DNA of 39,265 bases, taken from the NCBI GenBank assembly GCA_944320485.1, contig CALUHQ010000034.1, positions 1 through 39,265 on the forward strand, read 5' to 3'. The notes beneath the pieces were generated by a model that was not told the DNA's origin, made no database searches, and saw only the letters and a program-made list of their open reading frames with translations. Position numbers and translations under genes: made by a program. Below are positions 23,660 through 32,447 of this stretch, piece by piece; positions within the stretch are counted from its first letter, which is position 1, and each line of letters starts with the position of its first letter. This stretch comes from Candidatus Methanomethylophilaceae archaeon (GTDB lineage: Archaea > Thermoplasmatota > Thermoplasmata > Methanomassiliicoccales > Methanomethylophilaceae).

Positions 23660-24085
23660 ATGTCAAACGTAGCAGTGGTCTACTGGAGCGACACGGGGAA
23701 CACCGAGGCCATGGCCAACCTCGTGGCCGAAGGTATCCGTTCGGCCGGAGGGACCGCCGAGGTCATCACGGCCGACGGATTCGGCCCGGACAAGGTGTCC
23801 CAATACGACGCCATAGCCTTCGGATGCCCCGCCATGGGGGACGAGATCCTCGAGGAGGATGTGTTCGAGCCGATGTTCTCGGCGGTGGAGAGTCTCCTCT
23901 CCGGCAAGAGGGTCGGGATCTTCGGCTCCTACGACTGGGGGGACGGCCAGTGGATGAGGGACTGGGCCGACAGGTGCAGGGCCGCCGGTGCGGACCTGGC
24001 AAACGAAGGCGTGATAGCGAACCTCTATCCGAACGATGCCGAGGCCGATGACTGCAGGAAGCTCGGCGAGATGATGTGCTCATGA
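23660..24085 (+). CDS. flavodoxin
   Basis: The 141-residue FMN electron carrier is a short-chain flavodoxin. The phosphate-binding loop SDTGNTEAMA is at residues 10-19, with the next FMN-contact regions FGCPAMGDE (about 54-62) and FGSYDWGDGQW (about 89-99). Flavodoxins replace ferredoxin as low-potential carriers when iron is scarce. The promoter layout (two palindromic sites around the TATA box) suggests tight control. The mRNA is predicted leaderless. A tiny frame overlaps its stop (ATGA). Confidence 0.93.
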   Translation: MSNVAVVYWSDTGNTEAMANLVAEGIRSAGGTAEVITADGFGPDKVSQYDAIAFGCPAMGDEILEEDVFEPMFSAVESLLSGKRVGIFGSYDWGDGQWMRDWADRCRAAGADLANEGVIANLYPNDAEADDCRKLGEMMCS

Positions 24086-24195
24086 CGCTGGACATACGCC
24101 AGTTGGCGAGGGGGGCTGTCTTGTCATCAGACTACGACATGCCCGAGGACAGGACGAAAGAAGACGCGAAGGAGGTGGACATAAGGAGACTCTGA
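24082..24195 (+). CDS. possible 37-residue protein coupled to flavodoxin
   Basis: The ATG overlaps the flavodoxin stop as ATGA and opens a 37-residue frame that is polar and mostly acidic in the second half (DYDMPEDRTKEDAKEVD). No motif is recognised. Support is the overlap arrangement, common in this genome for true operon neighbours, and the hairpin that follows 27 nt later. It could equally be chance. Confidence 0.35.
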   Translation: MTLDIRQLARGAVLSSDYDMPEDRTKEDAKEVDIRRL

Positions 24196-24222
24196 GGGAC
24201 AACTGCCGATACTCACATCACT

Positions 24223-24273
24223 CGCACCCGGCCCCATCATTGCCGTAACCGTAGTATCACTGGGCCGGGTGCG
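24223..24273. terminator. 12-bp perfect stem between convergent units
   Basis: CGCACCCGGCCC (24223-24234) pairs perfectly with GGGCCGGGTGCG (24262-24273) around a 27-nt loop. It lies between the flavodoxin unit and the convergent hydrolase gene, 14 bp from the latter's stop. No T run follows, so bidirectional termination or mRNA 3' protection is inferred from location only. Confidence 0.45.
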
Positions 24274-24287
24274 TACCACAGAAACAC

Positions 24288-25091
24288 TCATCTGAAGTAA
24301 AGTTCGGGACGCCTCTTGTCGAGGAAGCACAGGTCCCTCATGTTCTCGTAACCCTTCGCACGGATCCTGTCTAGCGGTTCCGACGTCAGGTCCGCTGTGA
24401 CCATGCATTCGCCGCTGTAGTCCTCCGACATGACGATACCGCGGGGATCCAGTATCGTGGCCCCGCCGCCCAGGTAGGTACCCGTTCCGGTAGGTCCGTA
24501 CGCGTTGCATGCTCCGACGTACACTGTGTTGTCGTAGGCCCTGGCCGGAAGGCACCTGCCCCACGAGGAGCGCCGGCGTTCACCGCCCAGCCCGGAGGCG
24601 AACGGCATCAGGACTATGTCCGCTCCTTTGAGGGCGTAGGTGGTCGTTATCTCGGGGAAGTGCGACTCCCAGCACAGCTGGATGCCCAAGACGGCCCTGG
24701 AGGTCTCGATCGTGTTCAGCTCGCGTCCCGCCTCGATGACGGTCTCCTCCCTGTCACCGAGGTGGGTCTTGTCGTAGTGGCCTATGAGCCTCCCGTTCTC
24801 GACCACCGCCTGGCGTATCGTCGGCCCCCTGCCGACGTATCCGAAGCATATGCACATGCCCGTGTCGGAGGACTTGTCCAGTATGGCACCGATGCGGGGG
24901 TCGTCGTCGGGCATCTCGAACGAGGCGCTGCCCGGCATGGAGTAGCCGGTCAGGCTGAGTTCCGGGAAGCAGACCATGTCCGATTCCTTGCCGCTGGCTT
25001 CGTCGCAGACAGTCAGGATCCTCGACAGGTTCCCGTCCAGGTCGCCGACGCGCGAGTTCATGCACACCATGGTCAGGCGCAGGTCCTTCAC
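24288..25091 (-). CDS. nitrilase-superfamily carbon-nitrogen hydrolase
   Basis: The 267-residue enzyme has the complete Glu-Lys-Cys triad of the nitrilase superfamily: FPELSLTGY (Glu44), HYDKTHL (Lys108) and [11 protein letters not shown] (Cys140). Members cut amide or nitrile C-N bonds (omega-amidase, N-carbamoyl amidohydrolase, and others); the substrate cannot be decided here. The start is read as a GTG at 25091 that overlaps the acetyltransferase stop (GTGA) and yields [13 protein letters not shown], as expected for the family. ATG 25070 would remove the first strand. It is the second gene of a two-gene operon. Confidence 0.88.
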   Translation of the reverse strand: MKDLRLTMVCMNSRVGDLDGNLSRILTVCDEASGKESDMVCFPELSLTGYSMPGSASFEMPDDDPRIGAILDKSSDTGMCICFGYVGRGPTIRQAVVENGRLIGHYDKTHLGDREETVIEAGRELNTIETSRAVLGIQLCWESHFPEITTTYALKGADIVLMPFASGLGGERRRSSWGRCLPARAYDNTVYVGACNAYGPTGTGTYLGGGATILDPRGIVMSEDYSGECMVTADLTSEPLDRIRAKGYENMRDLCFLDKRRPELYFR

Positions 25092-25645
25092 CGGTGCAGC
25101 CTCCTGGCGGGGACTCCGGCGTAGGTCTCCTCTGGCGGGACATCCCTGGTGACCACGGCCCCGGCACCGATGATGGCGCCCTCGCCGATGGTCACACCGC
25201 CCAGCACGGTGGCGGAGGCGCCGATCCACACGTCATCCTCTATGACTATGGGCAGGGCGCGCGTGGCCGTGTGGCGCCTCATCATCGGAGGGAAATCGTG
25301 TCCCGGTGTGGCCAGGCACACTTTCGGCGCTATCAGGACATTGTCGCCGATGGTTATCTCGGCGCTGTCCAGGAACACGCAGTCGAAGTTGACCTCGACG
25401 TGCCTCCCGAGGTGGATGTTCGTTCCGACGTCGCATCTGAACGAGGGGTTGATGGACGTGCGTGGGTCCAGGGGCTGTCCGAACAGCTCCTCGAGCATGT
25501 CCCTCCGGACGTCCCTGGAGGTTCCCGGGACGTTGAAGCGCTCGCACAGCGAATGCCCCCTCTCGAGGGCATCCAGGAACTCGCCGATGTCCTCGTCCTG
25601 GTCGCTGGTTATGAGTCCTCTGCGTGCGCGTTCAAGGAAATCCAT
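25088..25645 (-). CDS. LacA/Maa-type sugar O-acetyltransferase (left-handed beta-helix)
   Basis: The 185-residue protein is a hexapeptide-repeat acetyl-CoA transferase of the maltose/galactoside acetyltransferase type. An N-terminal Mac-like helical segment (about residues 1-60) precedes the beta-helix with the active His116 in ATPGHDF and the turns [20 protein letters not shown] and [18 protein letters not shown]. It acetylates a hydroxyl of a sugar or related small molecule; the acceptor is unknown. ATG 25645 begins the conserved part; an upstream frame extension would run through the hairpin after the exporter gene and is rejected. Overlap with the hydrolase suggests a joint role. Confidence 0.88.
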   Translation of the reverse strand: MDFLERARRGLITSDQDEDIGEFLDALERGHSLCERFNVPGTSRDVRRDMLEELFGQPLDPRTSINPSFRCDVGTNIHLGRHVEVNFDCVFLDSAEITIGDNVLIAPKVCLATPGHDFPPMMRRHTATRALPIVIEDDVWIGASATVLGGVTIGEGAIIGAGAVVTRDVPPEETYAGVPARRLHR

Positions 25646-25696
25646 GGGTGGTAATCGCGGATGTGATAGAAAAACTGATGATGGGAAGGGGGTTGT

Positions 25697-25717
25697 CCCC
25701 GCCCCGGTGGGGCGGGG
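25697..25717 (-). terminator. GC-rich hairpin after the DHA2 exporter gene
   Basis: Arms CCCCGCCCC and GGGGCGGGG (9 bp) flank GGT, 11 nt after the exporter stop. On the minus strand a T-rich AGTTTTTC follows about 20 nt later. This separates the exporter from the acetyltransferase-hydrolase pair. Confidence 0.55.
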
Positions 25718-25727
25718 TGGGAAGGGC

Positions 25728-27431
25728 TCACTCCTCACCGGACTCGATCTTGTGCTTCACGGCCTCGAACTCGGGGTCCTCCTCGGGTTTCTGGGCCTTG
25801 AAGATTATTCCGATGATGACCAGCAGCAGGATGATGCATCCTCCGGCCAGGAACGAGAAGTCCACGCTGTTGCTGAACGCGGTCATGATCTCGCCGGCAT
25901 ACTGGGGGAACTGGACGATCTGTCCGATGACTCCCGTATCGGGGGTCAGCTGTCCGAGGACATCGGGGTCGTCGATCCATGTGGCGAGCTCACCGGAGAG
26001 TTTGCTGTTGATGACCATGGTGAAAATGGCGGTCCCCATGGTGGTTCCGATGGACCTGATCAGGTTGACGGACGATGTGGTCATTCCCATCTCCGTGGGC
26101 TTGGAGCTGTTCTGCACTGCGGACATGACGACGGACATCATGCATCCGAGACCGAGACCGAGGATGAACGTTCCGGTCAGGTACCTGCCCATGAACGTCT
26201 CCTGAAGGTAGTCTGCGTCACCCGCGATGCCCAGCATCGGGTTGCCGATCATAGTGTCGACCATGTCGGGGTTGACGGTCATCCCGGACAGGTAGAACAG
26301 TCCGAGGAAGCACAGGATGGGACCTGCGATTAGCCAGAGCTTGTATCCAGTCCTCTCGACGAGGGCTCCGGAGGAGATGGAGGTGATCATCATTCCGACG
26401 ACCATCGCCAGGGACCAGATCCCCGCCTGCAGGGTGGTGAGGCCGAAGACACCTACGGCCAGCATGTTGGTGAACATCATGGAACCGATCATTCCGATTC
26501 CGAAGATCGCCATGAAGACGGCCGCCATGACGACGGTCTTGTTGTGGATCAGGTGGGGTGCCAGGATAGGATCGATGGCCTTGTGTTCGATCTTCACGAA
26601 CACGACAGCCAGGACGATGGCGATGACGACCATCGCGATGGACTCGACGCTGACCCACTCGAACTCCTTACCGCCGAACTCGATCAGGAGCAGGATGTCC
26701 AGAAGCAGCAGGGACAGGAACGCGATTCCCTTGACATCGATGTGCTTCTCTCCGTCGTTGACGGGAGTGGGGAACTTCTTGATTGTGAGGATGAATGCGA
26801 TGAGCGCCAGGGGGATGTTGATGTAGAAGCACCAGTGCCAGCTGATGGCGCCCTCGATGTACCCTCCGATGAGGGGTCCGATTCCGCTTCCGACACCGAA
26901 GATGGCACCGAGGATACCCTGCATCCTGGCCCTCTCGCGGGGGGAGTACAGGTCCGCGACGGCCGCGGTGGCGACGGGGATGAGGATACCTCCTCCGATT
27001 CCCTGGACAGCGCGGCATGCGATGAACATTTCCATGTTGGTGGACAGTCCGGCGAGGACGGATCCGATGGCGAACAGTCCGAGACCGATGAGGAACAGGG
27101 GCTTCCTGCCGTAGATGTCCGACAGCTTGCCGGCGATGGGGATCATGATGGTCTCGCAGAGAAGGTACGCCGTGGTCATCCAGGCGTAGAGGCTGAGACC
27201 TCCCAGGTCTTCGGCCAGTTTGGTTCCGATGGTGCCCACGATCGTACCGTCGAAGCATGCTCCGAGCATAGCGACGCACAGTCCGATCATGATGGTGTTG
27301 CGCACCTTCGGATCTATGTTTTTGTATGTGATTTGTTCGGCTGCTATACGAATCCCTCCCGAGGATTCTTTACGGAAAGACTGTTGAGAAAGATGTTGTA
27401 TATGTACATTTTGAATTGGTTTTTCAACCAA
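25728..27431 (-). CDS. DHA2-family MFS multidrug exporter
   Basis: This is a major facilitator with about 14 helices (up to 567 residues), typical of drug:H+ antiporter family 2. Visible are motif A in the first loop ([16 protein letters not shown]), a motif C-like [14 protein letters not shown] in helix 5, and a Glu/Pro-rich cytoplasmic end. Expected cargo are toxic hydrophobic compounds. The start is uncertain: there is no ATG before the first helix, and the frame opens with TTG at 27431, 25-40 nt after TATA boxes. A GGGAGGG-like site inside the frame precedes only non-standard codons. It lies next to a MarR regulator with a palindrome between them, the usual arrangement of a drug-induced exporter. 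Confidence 0.88.
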   Translation of the reverse strand: MVEKPIQNVHIQHLSQQSFRKESSGGIRIAAEQITYKNIDPKVRNTIMIGLCVAMLGACFDGTIVGTIGTKLAEDLGGLSLYAWMTTAYLLCETIMIPIAGKLSDIYGRKPLFLIGLGLFAIGSVLAGLSTNMEMFIACRAVQGIGGGILIPVATAAVADLYSPRERARMQGILGAIFGVGSGIGPLIGGYIEGAISWHWCFYINIPLALIAFILTIKKFPTPVNDGEKHIDVKGIAFLSLLLLDILLLIEFGGKEFEWVSVESIAMVVIAIVLAVVFVKIEHKAIDPILAPHLIHNKTVVMAAVFMAIFGIGMIGSMMFTNMLAVGVFGLTTLQAGIWSLAMVVGMMITSISSGALVERTGYKLWLIAGPILCFLGLFYLSGMTVNPDMVDTMIGNPMLGIAGDADYLQETFMGRYLTGTFILGLGLGCMMSVVMSAVQNSSKPTEMGMTTSSVNLIRSIGTTMGTAIFTMVINSKLSGELATWIDDPDVLGQLTPDTGVIGQIVQFPQYAGEIMTAFSNSVDFSFLAGGCIILLLVIIGIIFKAQKPEEDPEFEAVKHKIESGEE

Positions 27432-27478
27432 CGGAATCTTCTCAATCGATGGCTATGGCTGACGGTCTTTCTGTCCAG

Positions 27479-27498
27479 TTATATAAAGTATATAAAAG
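27479..27498 (-). promoter_or_regulatory. double TATA box for the DHA2 exporter
   Basis: Two box A-like sequences lie 11 bp apart on the minus strand: TTTTATATA (27490-27498) and TTTATATAA (27479-27487). They predict start sites near 27467 and 27457, upstream of the TTG start at 27431. Confidence 0.5.
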
Positions 27499-27532
27499 AG
27501 AAGTTGGGAAACGGGTTTGCAGGGTCATGATT

Positions 27533-27546
27533 TATTCAGTTGAATA
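27533..27546. promoter_or_regulatory. palindrome between marR and exporter, candidate MarR operator
   Basis: TATTCA-GT-TGAATA is a 14-bp palindrome 35-50 bp upstream of the exporter TATA boxes and just after the marR stop. MarR proteins bind AT-rich palindromes of this type. The link to this MarR is inferred. Confidence 0.4.
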
Positions 27547-27554
27547 CTAAACTA

Positions 27555-28013
27555 TCATTCCCCTTCCTGGGAGAAATCGGCCATGAGCTTGTCCAATCTG
27601 GAATCGAGCTTTCCCATTATGCCCCTGAGCGACTCCTTCTCCTCGTCTGTGAGCACGTCGAAGAGGTTCCTGTCTAGGAGGTCGAACATCATCCTGCTCA
27701 TGACGTACACGTCCCTGCCCCTGTCTGTCAGGTGGAGGCTGTGCTGCTTGCCCTCCCCGTCGTTGTAGATCAGCCCTATATCGATCATGTCGTGGACCAT
27801 GATCGAGATGTAGGACTTGTCGAAGGGGACGACCTCGTTCAGCTCCTTCTGCGATATGCCGTCGTTGGTGCCCAGATGGTATATTATGGTCAGGTACTGG
27901 GGCTTGACGCTGCTGTCCTTCAGGTACGCGCTGGCCACTAGCCTCATGCACTGGCTCATCTTCTTCGGGAACCCTAGTATCAGGGTTATGGAGTCGTCGT
28001 CGCCCGGTGCCAT
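27555..28013 (-). CDS. MarR-family transcriptional regulator
   Basis: The 152-residue protein has the MarR winged-helix layout: a helical N-terminus, LTIIYHLGTNDGISQKELNE (helix 2-3), the recognition helix near FDKSYISIMVHDMIDIGLIY, a wing with GEGKQHSLHLTDRGRD, and a C-terminal dimer helix. MarR proteins usually repress a nearby exporter and release DNA on ligand binding. ATG 28013 is chosen over the GTG one codon earlier, on the basis of a GGATGTG site. It begins 10 nt after the NSS transporter stop and may share that transcript, while the exporter follows 124 bp downstream. Confidence 0.88.
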   Translation of the reverse strand: MAPGDDDSITLILGFPKKMSQCMRLVASAYLKDSSVKPQYLTIIYHLGTNDGISQKELNEVVPFDKSYISIMVHDMIDIGLIYNDGEGKQHSLHLTDRGRDVYVMSRMMFDLLDRNLFDVLTDEEKESLRGIMGKLDSRLDKLMADFSQEGE

Positions 28014-28023
28014 CACATCCGCC

Positions 28024-29391
28024 TCAGATCGTGTACACGCCGAAGTACGAAAGCAGCCCGGTGATGAGGATCAGCGCCATGAACACGGGGCAGATGACCT
28101 TCACGAGGTACCTGTACGCGCGCTTGGTCCTGAACGGCCCGGATAGCTCGATCTCCTCCTCGACGAACCTGGTCTTCACGAAGTATCCTATGATGACGCA
28201 GGTCACGAGGGCGGCTATGGGCATCATTATCGAGTTGGTGATGAAGTCGAAGAAGTCCAGGAACGCCAGTCCCAACGGCTCGATACCCGCCAGCGGGCCG
28301 TACCCGAGGCAGGACAGCAGTCCCAGCACCACGATCATCGCCATGCACACGATGCATGCTATCGAACGCTTCCATCCCCATCTGTCGCGGAAGATGGACA
28401 CCGCGGTCTCGCACAGGGATATGGACGATGTCCAGGCTGCGAACATGGCGAGCAGGAAGAACGCCGCGCCGATGATGTGGCCGGCGGGCATGGACTCGAA
28501 GACGAGGGGCATGGTCTCGAACATGAGCCCGGGTCCACTGGAGAGTCCGGGTCCGATGAAGAGGACGACCGCGGGGACCACCATGAGTCCCGAGAGGAAC
28601 GCTACAGAGGTGTCGGTGAGGCAGATCGTCAGCGCCGACTTCTCTATGTCCACGTTCTTGCGCATGTACGACCCGTAGGTGATCATGATCCCCATCGCGA
28701 GGGAGAGCGAGTAGAACAGCTGGCCCATGGCCCCGAGGACGGTGGACATGGAGAACTCGTCGAAATTGGGGACCAGGTAGTACGACAGCCCATCTCCTAT
28801 GCCGGGGAGCGTCATCATGTACACGCACATGCCAACGAGCAGGAGTAGCAGGGCGGGCATGAGGACCTTGCTCATCCTCTCCACACCCTTCTCCACGCCG
28901 AAGGCCACCACGGCCACGGAGATCACAGCGTAGATAAGGAACCAGGTGACCGGGCTGTCGAACAAGCCGGGGAGCGACGCCGATGTGAAATCCCCGAAGA
29001 AGGTGCCGTTGGCCAGTTCGGAGCCGGCGCCCACCGTGTACTCCACGAAGTACTTGGTGACCCATCCGCCGATGACGCAGTAGTACGGGACGATGATCAG
29101 CGGGATCAGCGCGATGAACCATCCGACTATCTTGTACCTCTCCCCGAGGTCCAGGAAGGCGTCGATGCATGACTTTCCGGTGCGTCTGCCGACAGCGAGC
29201 TCGGTGATCATGAGGGCCACGCCGAACGTGACCACGAGCACGAGGTAGGTCAGCAGAAATATCCCGCCACCGTACTGCTCGGCTAGGTATGGGAAGCGCC
29301 ACAGGTTCCCGAGGCCCACCGCGGAACCGGCGGCCGCCAGGATGAACCCCAGCCTCCCCGAGAAGCTGCCGCGCGAGGTGGCTTGCTCCAT
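28024..29391 (-). CDS. sodium:neurotransmitter (NSS/SNF) family symporter, copy 1
   Basis: The 455-residue membrane protein belongs to the SLC6/NSS Na+-coupled amino acid transporter family. The N-terminal signature GRLGFILAAAGSAVGLGNLW with RFPYLAEQYGGGIFLL forms helix 1 and holds Na+ and substrate. The conserved first loop ELAVGRRTGKS follows. About 11-12 helices fit the prokaryotic LeuT/TyT1/MhsT group. The substrate is probably an amino acid but cannot be specified. It has its own TATA box 26 bp before the ATG and is followed within 10 nt by marR. It is the tandem paralogue of the next gene upstream. Confidence 0.9.
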   Translation of the reverse strand: MEQATSRGSFSGRLGFILAAAGSAVGLGNLWRFPYLAEQYGGGIFLLTYLVLVVTFGVALMITELAVGRRTGKSCIDAFLDLGERYKIVGWFIALIPLIIVPYYCVIGGWVTKYFVEYTVGAGSELANGTFFGDFTSASLPGLFDSPVTWFLIYAVISVAVVAFGVEKGVERMSKVLMPALLLLLVGMCVYMMTLPGIGDGLSYYLVPNFDEFSMSTVLGAMGQLFYSLSLAMGIMITYGSYMRKNVDIEKSALTICLTDTSVAFLSGLMVVPAVVLFIGPGLSSGPGLMFETMPLVFESMPAGHIIGAAFFLLAMFAAWTSSISLCETAVSIFRDRWGWKRSIACIVCMAMIVVLGLLSCLGYGPLAGIEPLGLAFLDFFDFITNSIMMPIAALVTCVIIGYFVKTRFVEEEIELSGPFRTKRAYRYLVKVICPVFMALILITGLLSYFGVYTI

Positions 29392-29411
29392 GCATCGTCC
29401 AGGGATTACAT

Positions 29412-29420
29412 GATATATAT
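29412..29420 (-). promoter_or_regulatory. TATA box for NSS copy 1
   Basis: The minus strand reads ATATATATC, about 25 bp upstream of the ATG at 29391, giving a leaderless message for NSS copy 1 and probably marR. Confidence 0.55.
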
Positions 29421-29469
29421 CCTTCGGTCGCCCGCATCTCCTGGCACATGGTCGGCGGGATCGGTCGGC

Positions 29470-30846
29470 TCAGATGGTGTAGATGCCGAGGCCGCCGAGG
29501 ATGCCCACGACCAGGATGATCACCAGGATCACCGGGCAGACGTACTTGATCATGAAGCCGTAGACCGTCTTTATCTTGAACTCGCATCCGGACGACTCCA
29601 CCTCCTCGACCACGTACCTGGTCTTGACGACGTATCCGATCAGGATGCACGTGATCAGGGCCACGATGGGCATCATCACGGAGTTGGTGATGAAGTCGAA
29701 GAACGCCAGGAACGTCATGCCCAACGGCTCTATGAAACTGAGCGGCCCCTCCCCGAGGCATGCCAGCATGCCCAGCACCAGTATCACAGCCGAGACTATC
29801 ACGCAGGCGCGCACGCGGGTCATGTGCCAATGGTCCTTCAGCACAGCGACCACGGCCTCCATGAGGGCTATGGACGATGTCAGCGCGGCGAACATCGCCA
29901 GCAGGAAGAACGCGATGCCGACGAATTCCCCGCCAGGCATCACATCGAAGACCTGGGGCATCGTGGTGAACAAGAGCCCGAACCCGCTGGTCATCCCCTC
30001 GGAGCTGCCTGAGAACAGCACGAAGGCGGGGACGATCATGAGTCCGGAGAGGAACGCGACGCTGGTGTCGGTCAGGGCCACGGTGTAGGCCGACTTCTCG
30101 ATGTTGTCCTGCTTCCTCATGTAGGATCCGTAGGCTATGCTGATGCCCATGGCGATCGAGAGGGAGTAGAACAGCTGGCTGACGGCGCCCGCCAGCGTGG
30201 AGAACGAGAGCTTGTCGAAGTCCGGGACGAGGTAGTACGCCAGTCCGTCGGAGATCCCCGGGATCGTGAGCATGTAGACGCATATGGCGATGAGCAGCAC
30301 GAACAGGGCGGGCATGAGGACCTTGCTGAGCCTCTCGATGCCCTTCTCGACCCCGAAAACGACGACCACGATGGTCAGCAGGGCGTAGATCAGGAACCAC
30401 GGGACGGGGCTGTCGAAGAGGCCCCCGAGGTCCATCTGCGTGAACGACCCGAAGAAGCCGTTCGCGGCCAGGTCGGACCCGTTGCCGGTGGCGTAGTCGG
30501 CGAAGTACTTGGTGACCCATCCGCCGATGACGCAGTAGTACGGGACGATGATGGCAGGGACCAGCATGGCGATCCACCCGATTATGGGGTACTTGTCGCA
30601 CAGGTCCATGAGGGCGTCGAAGCAGGACTTCCCGGTGCGCCTCCCTATGGCCAGCTCGGTGATCAGCATGACGACTCCGAACGTCACCACGAGTATGAGG
30701 TACACGAGCAGGAAGATCCCCCCGCCGTACTGTTCGGCGAGGTACGGGAAGCGCCAGAGGTTCCCGAGACCGACGGCGGCGCCGGCGGTGGCCAGGAGGA
30801 ATCCCAGCCTGCCTGAGAACCCGCCACGTTTTTCGACGGTCTCCAT
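29470..30846 (-). CDS. sodium:neurotransmitter (NSS/SNF) family symporter, copy 2
   Basis: The 458-residue paralogue of the adjacent symporter shows the same hallmark helix 1 (ATAGAAVGLGNLWRFPYLA), the ELAIGRRTGKSC loop and about 11-12 helices. End segments near VALTDTSVAFLSGLMIVPAF and EPLGMTFLAFFDFITNS match copy 1 closely, so the pair comes from a duplication. The differing substrate-site neighbourhoods suggest different amino acid preferences. It starts at ATG 30846 with a TATA box 26 bp upstream; 78 bp with a separate promoter divide the copies. Confidence 0.9.
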   Translation of the reverse strand: METVEKRGGFSGRLGFLLATAGAAVGLGNLWRFPYLAEQYGGGIFLLVYLILVVTFGVVMLITELAIGRRTGKSCFDALMDLCDKYPIIGWIAMLVPAIIVPYYCVIGGWVTKYFADYATGNGSDLAANGFFGSFTQMDLGGLFDSPVPWFLIYALLTIVVVVFGVEKGIERLSKVLMPALFVLLIAICVYMLTIPGISDGLAYYLVPDFDKLSFSTLAGAVSQLFYSLSIAMGISIAYGSYMRKQDNIEKSAYTVALTDTSVAFLSGLMIVPAFVLFSGSSEGMTSGFGLLFTTMPQVFDVMPGGEFVGIAFFLLAMFAALTSSIALMEAVVAVLKDHWHMTRVRACVIVSAVILVLGMLACLGEGPLSFIEPLGMTFLAFFDFITNSVMMPIVALITCILIGYVVKTRYVVEEVESSGCEFKIKTVYGFMIKYVCPVILVIILVVGILGGLGIYTI

Positions 30847-30867
30847 CGATGGCTAATCTGCAGATGC

Positions 30868-30876
30868 GGTATAAGC
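30868..30876 (-). promoter_or_regulatory. TATA box for NSS copy 2
   Basis: The minus strand reads GCTTATACC, centred 26 bp before the ATG at 30846. Confidence 0.45.
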
Positions 30877-30970
30877 AGGTTGCGTCCTCCGGATGTGCCA
30901 GCGGGGCGTTCGATTGTCCGCGTCATGTGCCAGAATCGAGACATACGTCGTTCGTCGCACCCGTAGACGC

Positions 30971-30989
30971 TATAAACAAGGTATAAATC
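30971..30989 (+). promoter_or_regulatory. tandem TATA boxes for ilvC
   Basis: TATAAACA (30971-30978) and TATAAATC (30982-30989) are two box A candidates 11 bp apart. Start sites near 31000 and 31011 leave a 15-26-nt leader with AGGTGTGA before the ATG at 31026. Confidence 0.55.
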
Positions 30990-31025
30990 GAACGTCAGAG
31001 TACGCACCCGCATAGGTGTGAAACC

Positions 31026-32012
31026 ATGCAGCTTTATCACGATAAAGATGCGGACCTTAAGGTCCTCGACGGAAAGAAAGTCGCCGTCCTGGGATACGGA
31101 TCCCAGGGAAGGGCGCAGGCCCTGTGCTTCAACGATTCCGGCATCGACGTCACCATCGGTGTCAGGAAGGACGGAAAGTCCTGGAACCAGGCCAAGGAGG
31201 ACGGACTCAAGGTCGCAGAGTTCGCCGATGCCGTCAAGGACGCGGACGTCGTCATGATGCTGCTCCCCGACGAGATCCAGCCCGACATCTACAAGCAGTA
31301 CGTCGAGCCCAACCTCAAGAAGGGCGCCGCCCTCGAGTTCGCCCACGGATTCGCAATCACCTACAAGCTCATCCAGCCTCCCGCAGACGTCGACGTCATC
31401 ATGATGGCCCCCAAGGCCCCCGGGGACATGGAGAGGATCGTCTTCACCGAGGGGTTCGGGGTTCCCGCCCTCATCTGCATCCACCAGGACGTCACCGGCA
31501 ACGCCAGGAAGATCGCCCTCGCCCTCGCCAAGGGACTCGGGTCCACCCGCGCAGGCGTCTTCGAGACGACCTTCGACAACGAGACCTACACCGACCTCTT
31601 CGGCGAGCAGGCCGTCCTCTGCGGAGGACTCACCGCACTGATCAGGCAGGGCTTCAAGACCCTGACCGATGCGGGATATCCCCCCGAGATGGCCTACTTC
31701 GAGGTCCTCCACGAGACCAAGCTGATCGACGACCTCATCATCAAGGGCGGCTTCGAGCTCATGTGGAACGTCGTCTCCAACACCGCCGAGTACGGCGGCA
31801 TGACCAGGAGGGACAGGGTCATCACCCCCGAGTCCGGAATGGGAATGGTCAGCATCCTCGAGGAAATCGAGAGCGGCAAGTTCAAGGACGACTGGAGGGC
31901 CGAGTGGGCCGCCGGACTCGTCAACCTCAAGAAGATGGAGGAGGACGAGAAGAAGCTGCAGCTCGAGATCACCGGCAAGGAGATCCGCCAGCTCTTCGAG
32001 AGGAAGAACTGA
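31026..32012 (+). CDS. ilvC: ketol-acid reductoisomerase (class I)
   Basis: The 328-residue enzyme isomerises and reduces acetolactate or acetohydroxybutyrate to the dihydroxy acids of Val/Leu/Ile synthesis, directly after AHAS. Visible are the Rossmann motif VAVLGYGSQGRAQALC (about residues 19-34), the cofactor loop VRKDGKSWNQA (basic residues suggest NADPH), the Mg-binding ETYTDLFGEQAVLCGG, and the C-terminal knot helices near YFEVLHETKLIDDLI and SNTAEYGG. Length is that of class I enzymes. It is followed 23 nt later by a cyclophilin-like gene, likely on the same transcript. The two AHAS genes lie about 21 kb away. Confidence 0.95.
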   Translation: MQLYHDKDADLKVLDGKKVAVLGYGSQGRAQALCFNDSGIDVTIGVRKDGKSWNQAKEDGLKVAEFADAVKDADVVMMLLPDEIQPDIYKQYVEPNLKKGAALEFAHGFAITYKLIQPPADVDVIMMAPKAPGDMERIVFTEGFGVPALICIHQDVTGNARKIALALAKGLGSTRAGVFETTFDNETYTDLFGEQAVLCGGLTALIRQGFKTLTDAGYPPEMAYFEVLHETKLIDDLIIKGGFELMWNVVSNTAEYGGMTRRDRVITPESGMGMVSILEEIESGKFKDDWRAEWAAGLVNLKKMEEDEKKLQLEITGKEIRQLFERKN

Positions 32013-32035
32013 AACGCCAACGGCCGGGTGGCGAA

Positions 32036-32416
32036 ATGAGCAGGATGAACGTCAGGACAAGGAACGGGGACTTCCCAGCCGAGCTCGACGATTCGGACAT
32101 CTCAAACGCCATCTGGCTCTCACTCCCGCTCAGCCTGGACATCAACATGCTGGGCGGGATGATCTACTGCGAGTGCCCCCTGTACGCGATACAGCCGAAG
32201 GAGGGGCGCACGACGCAGCTCGAGGTGGGCGACATCGCCTACTGGCCGGGACCGGGCGCGTTCTGCATATTCTACGGCCCGACCCCGCTCAGCGGGGAGG
32301 ACGGGAAGCCCGTCTCGCCCTACCCCGTGATCAGGATCGGCAGGATCATCGGCGACTGCTCCGGACTGGACGCCGCCGGCGACAGGCAGAAGCTGACGCT
32401 GATGCCCCCGTTCTGA
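32036..32416 (+). CDS. cyclophilin-like (TM1367/DUF369-type) protein
   Basis: The 126-residue protein resembles the small cyclophilin-like beta-barrel family typified by TM1367. Recognisable stretches are the central VGDIAYWPGPGAFCIFYGPT and the late PVIRIGRIIGDCSGLD. The typical peptidyl-prolyl isomerase catalytic Arg pattern is not evident, and the role of the family is unknown. It starts at ATG 32036 after GGTGGCGAA, 23 nt behind ilvC on the same strand. Confidence 0.75.
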   Translation: MSRMNVRTRNGDFPAELDDSDISNAIWLSLPLSLDINMLGGMIYCECPLYAIQPKEGRTTQLEVGDIAYWPGPGAFCIFYGPTPLSGEDGKPVSPYPVIRIGRIIGDCSGLDAAGDRQKLTLMPPF

Positions 32417-32447
32417 TCCGAATCACACGCCGATCGGTGCCATGGGG

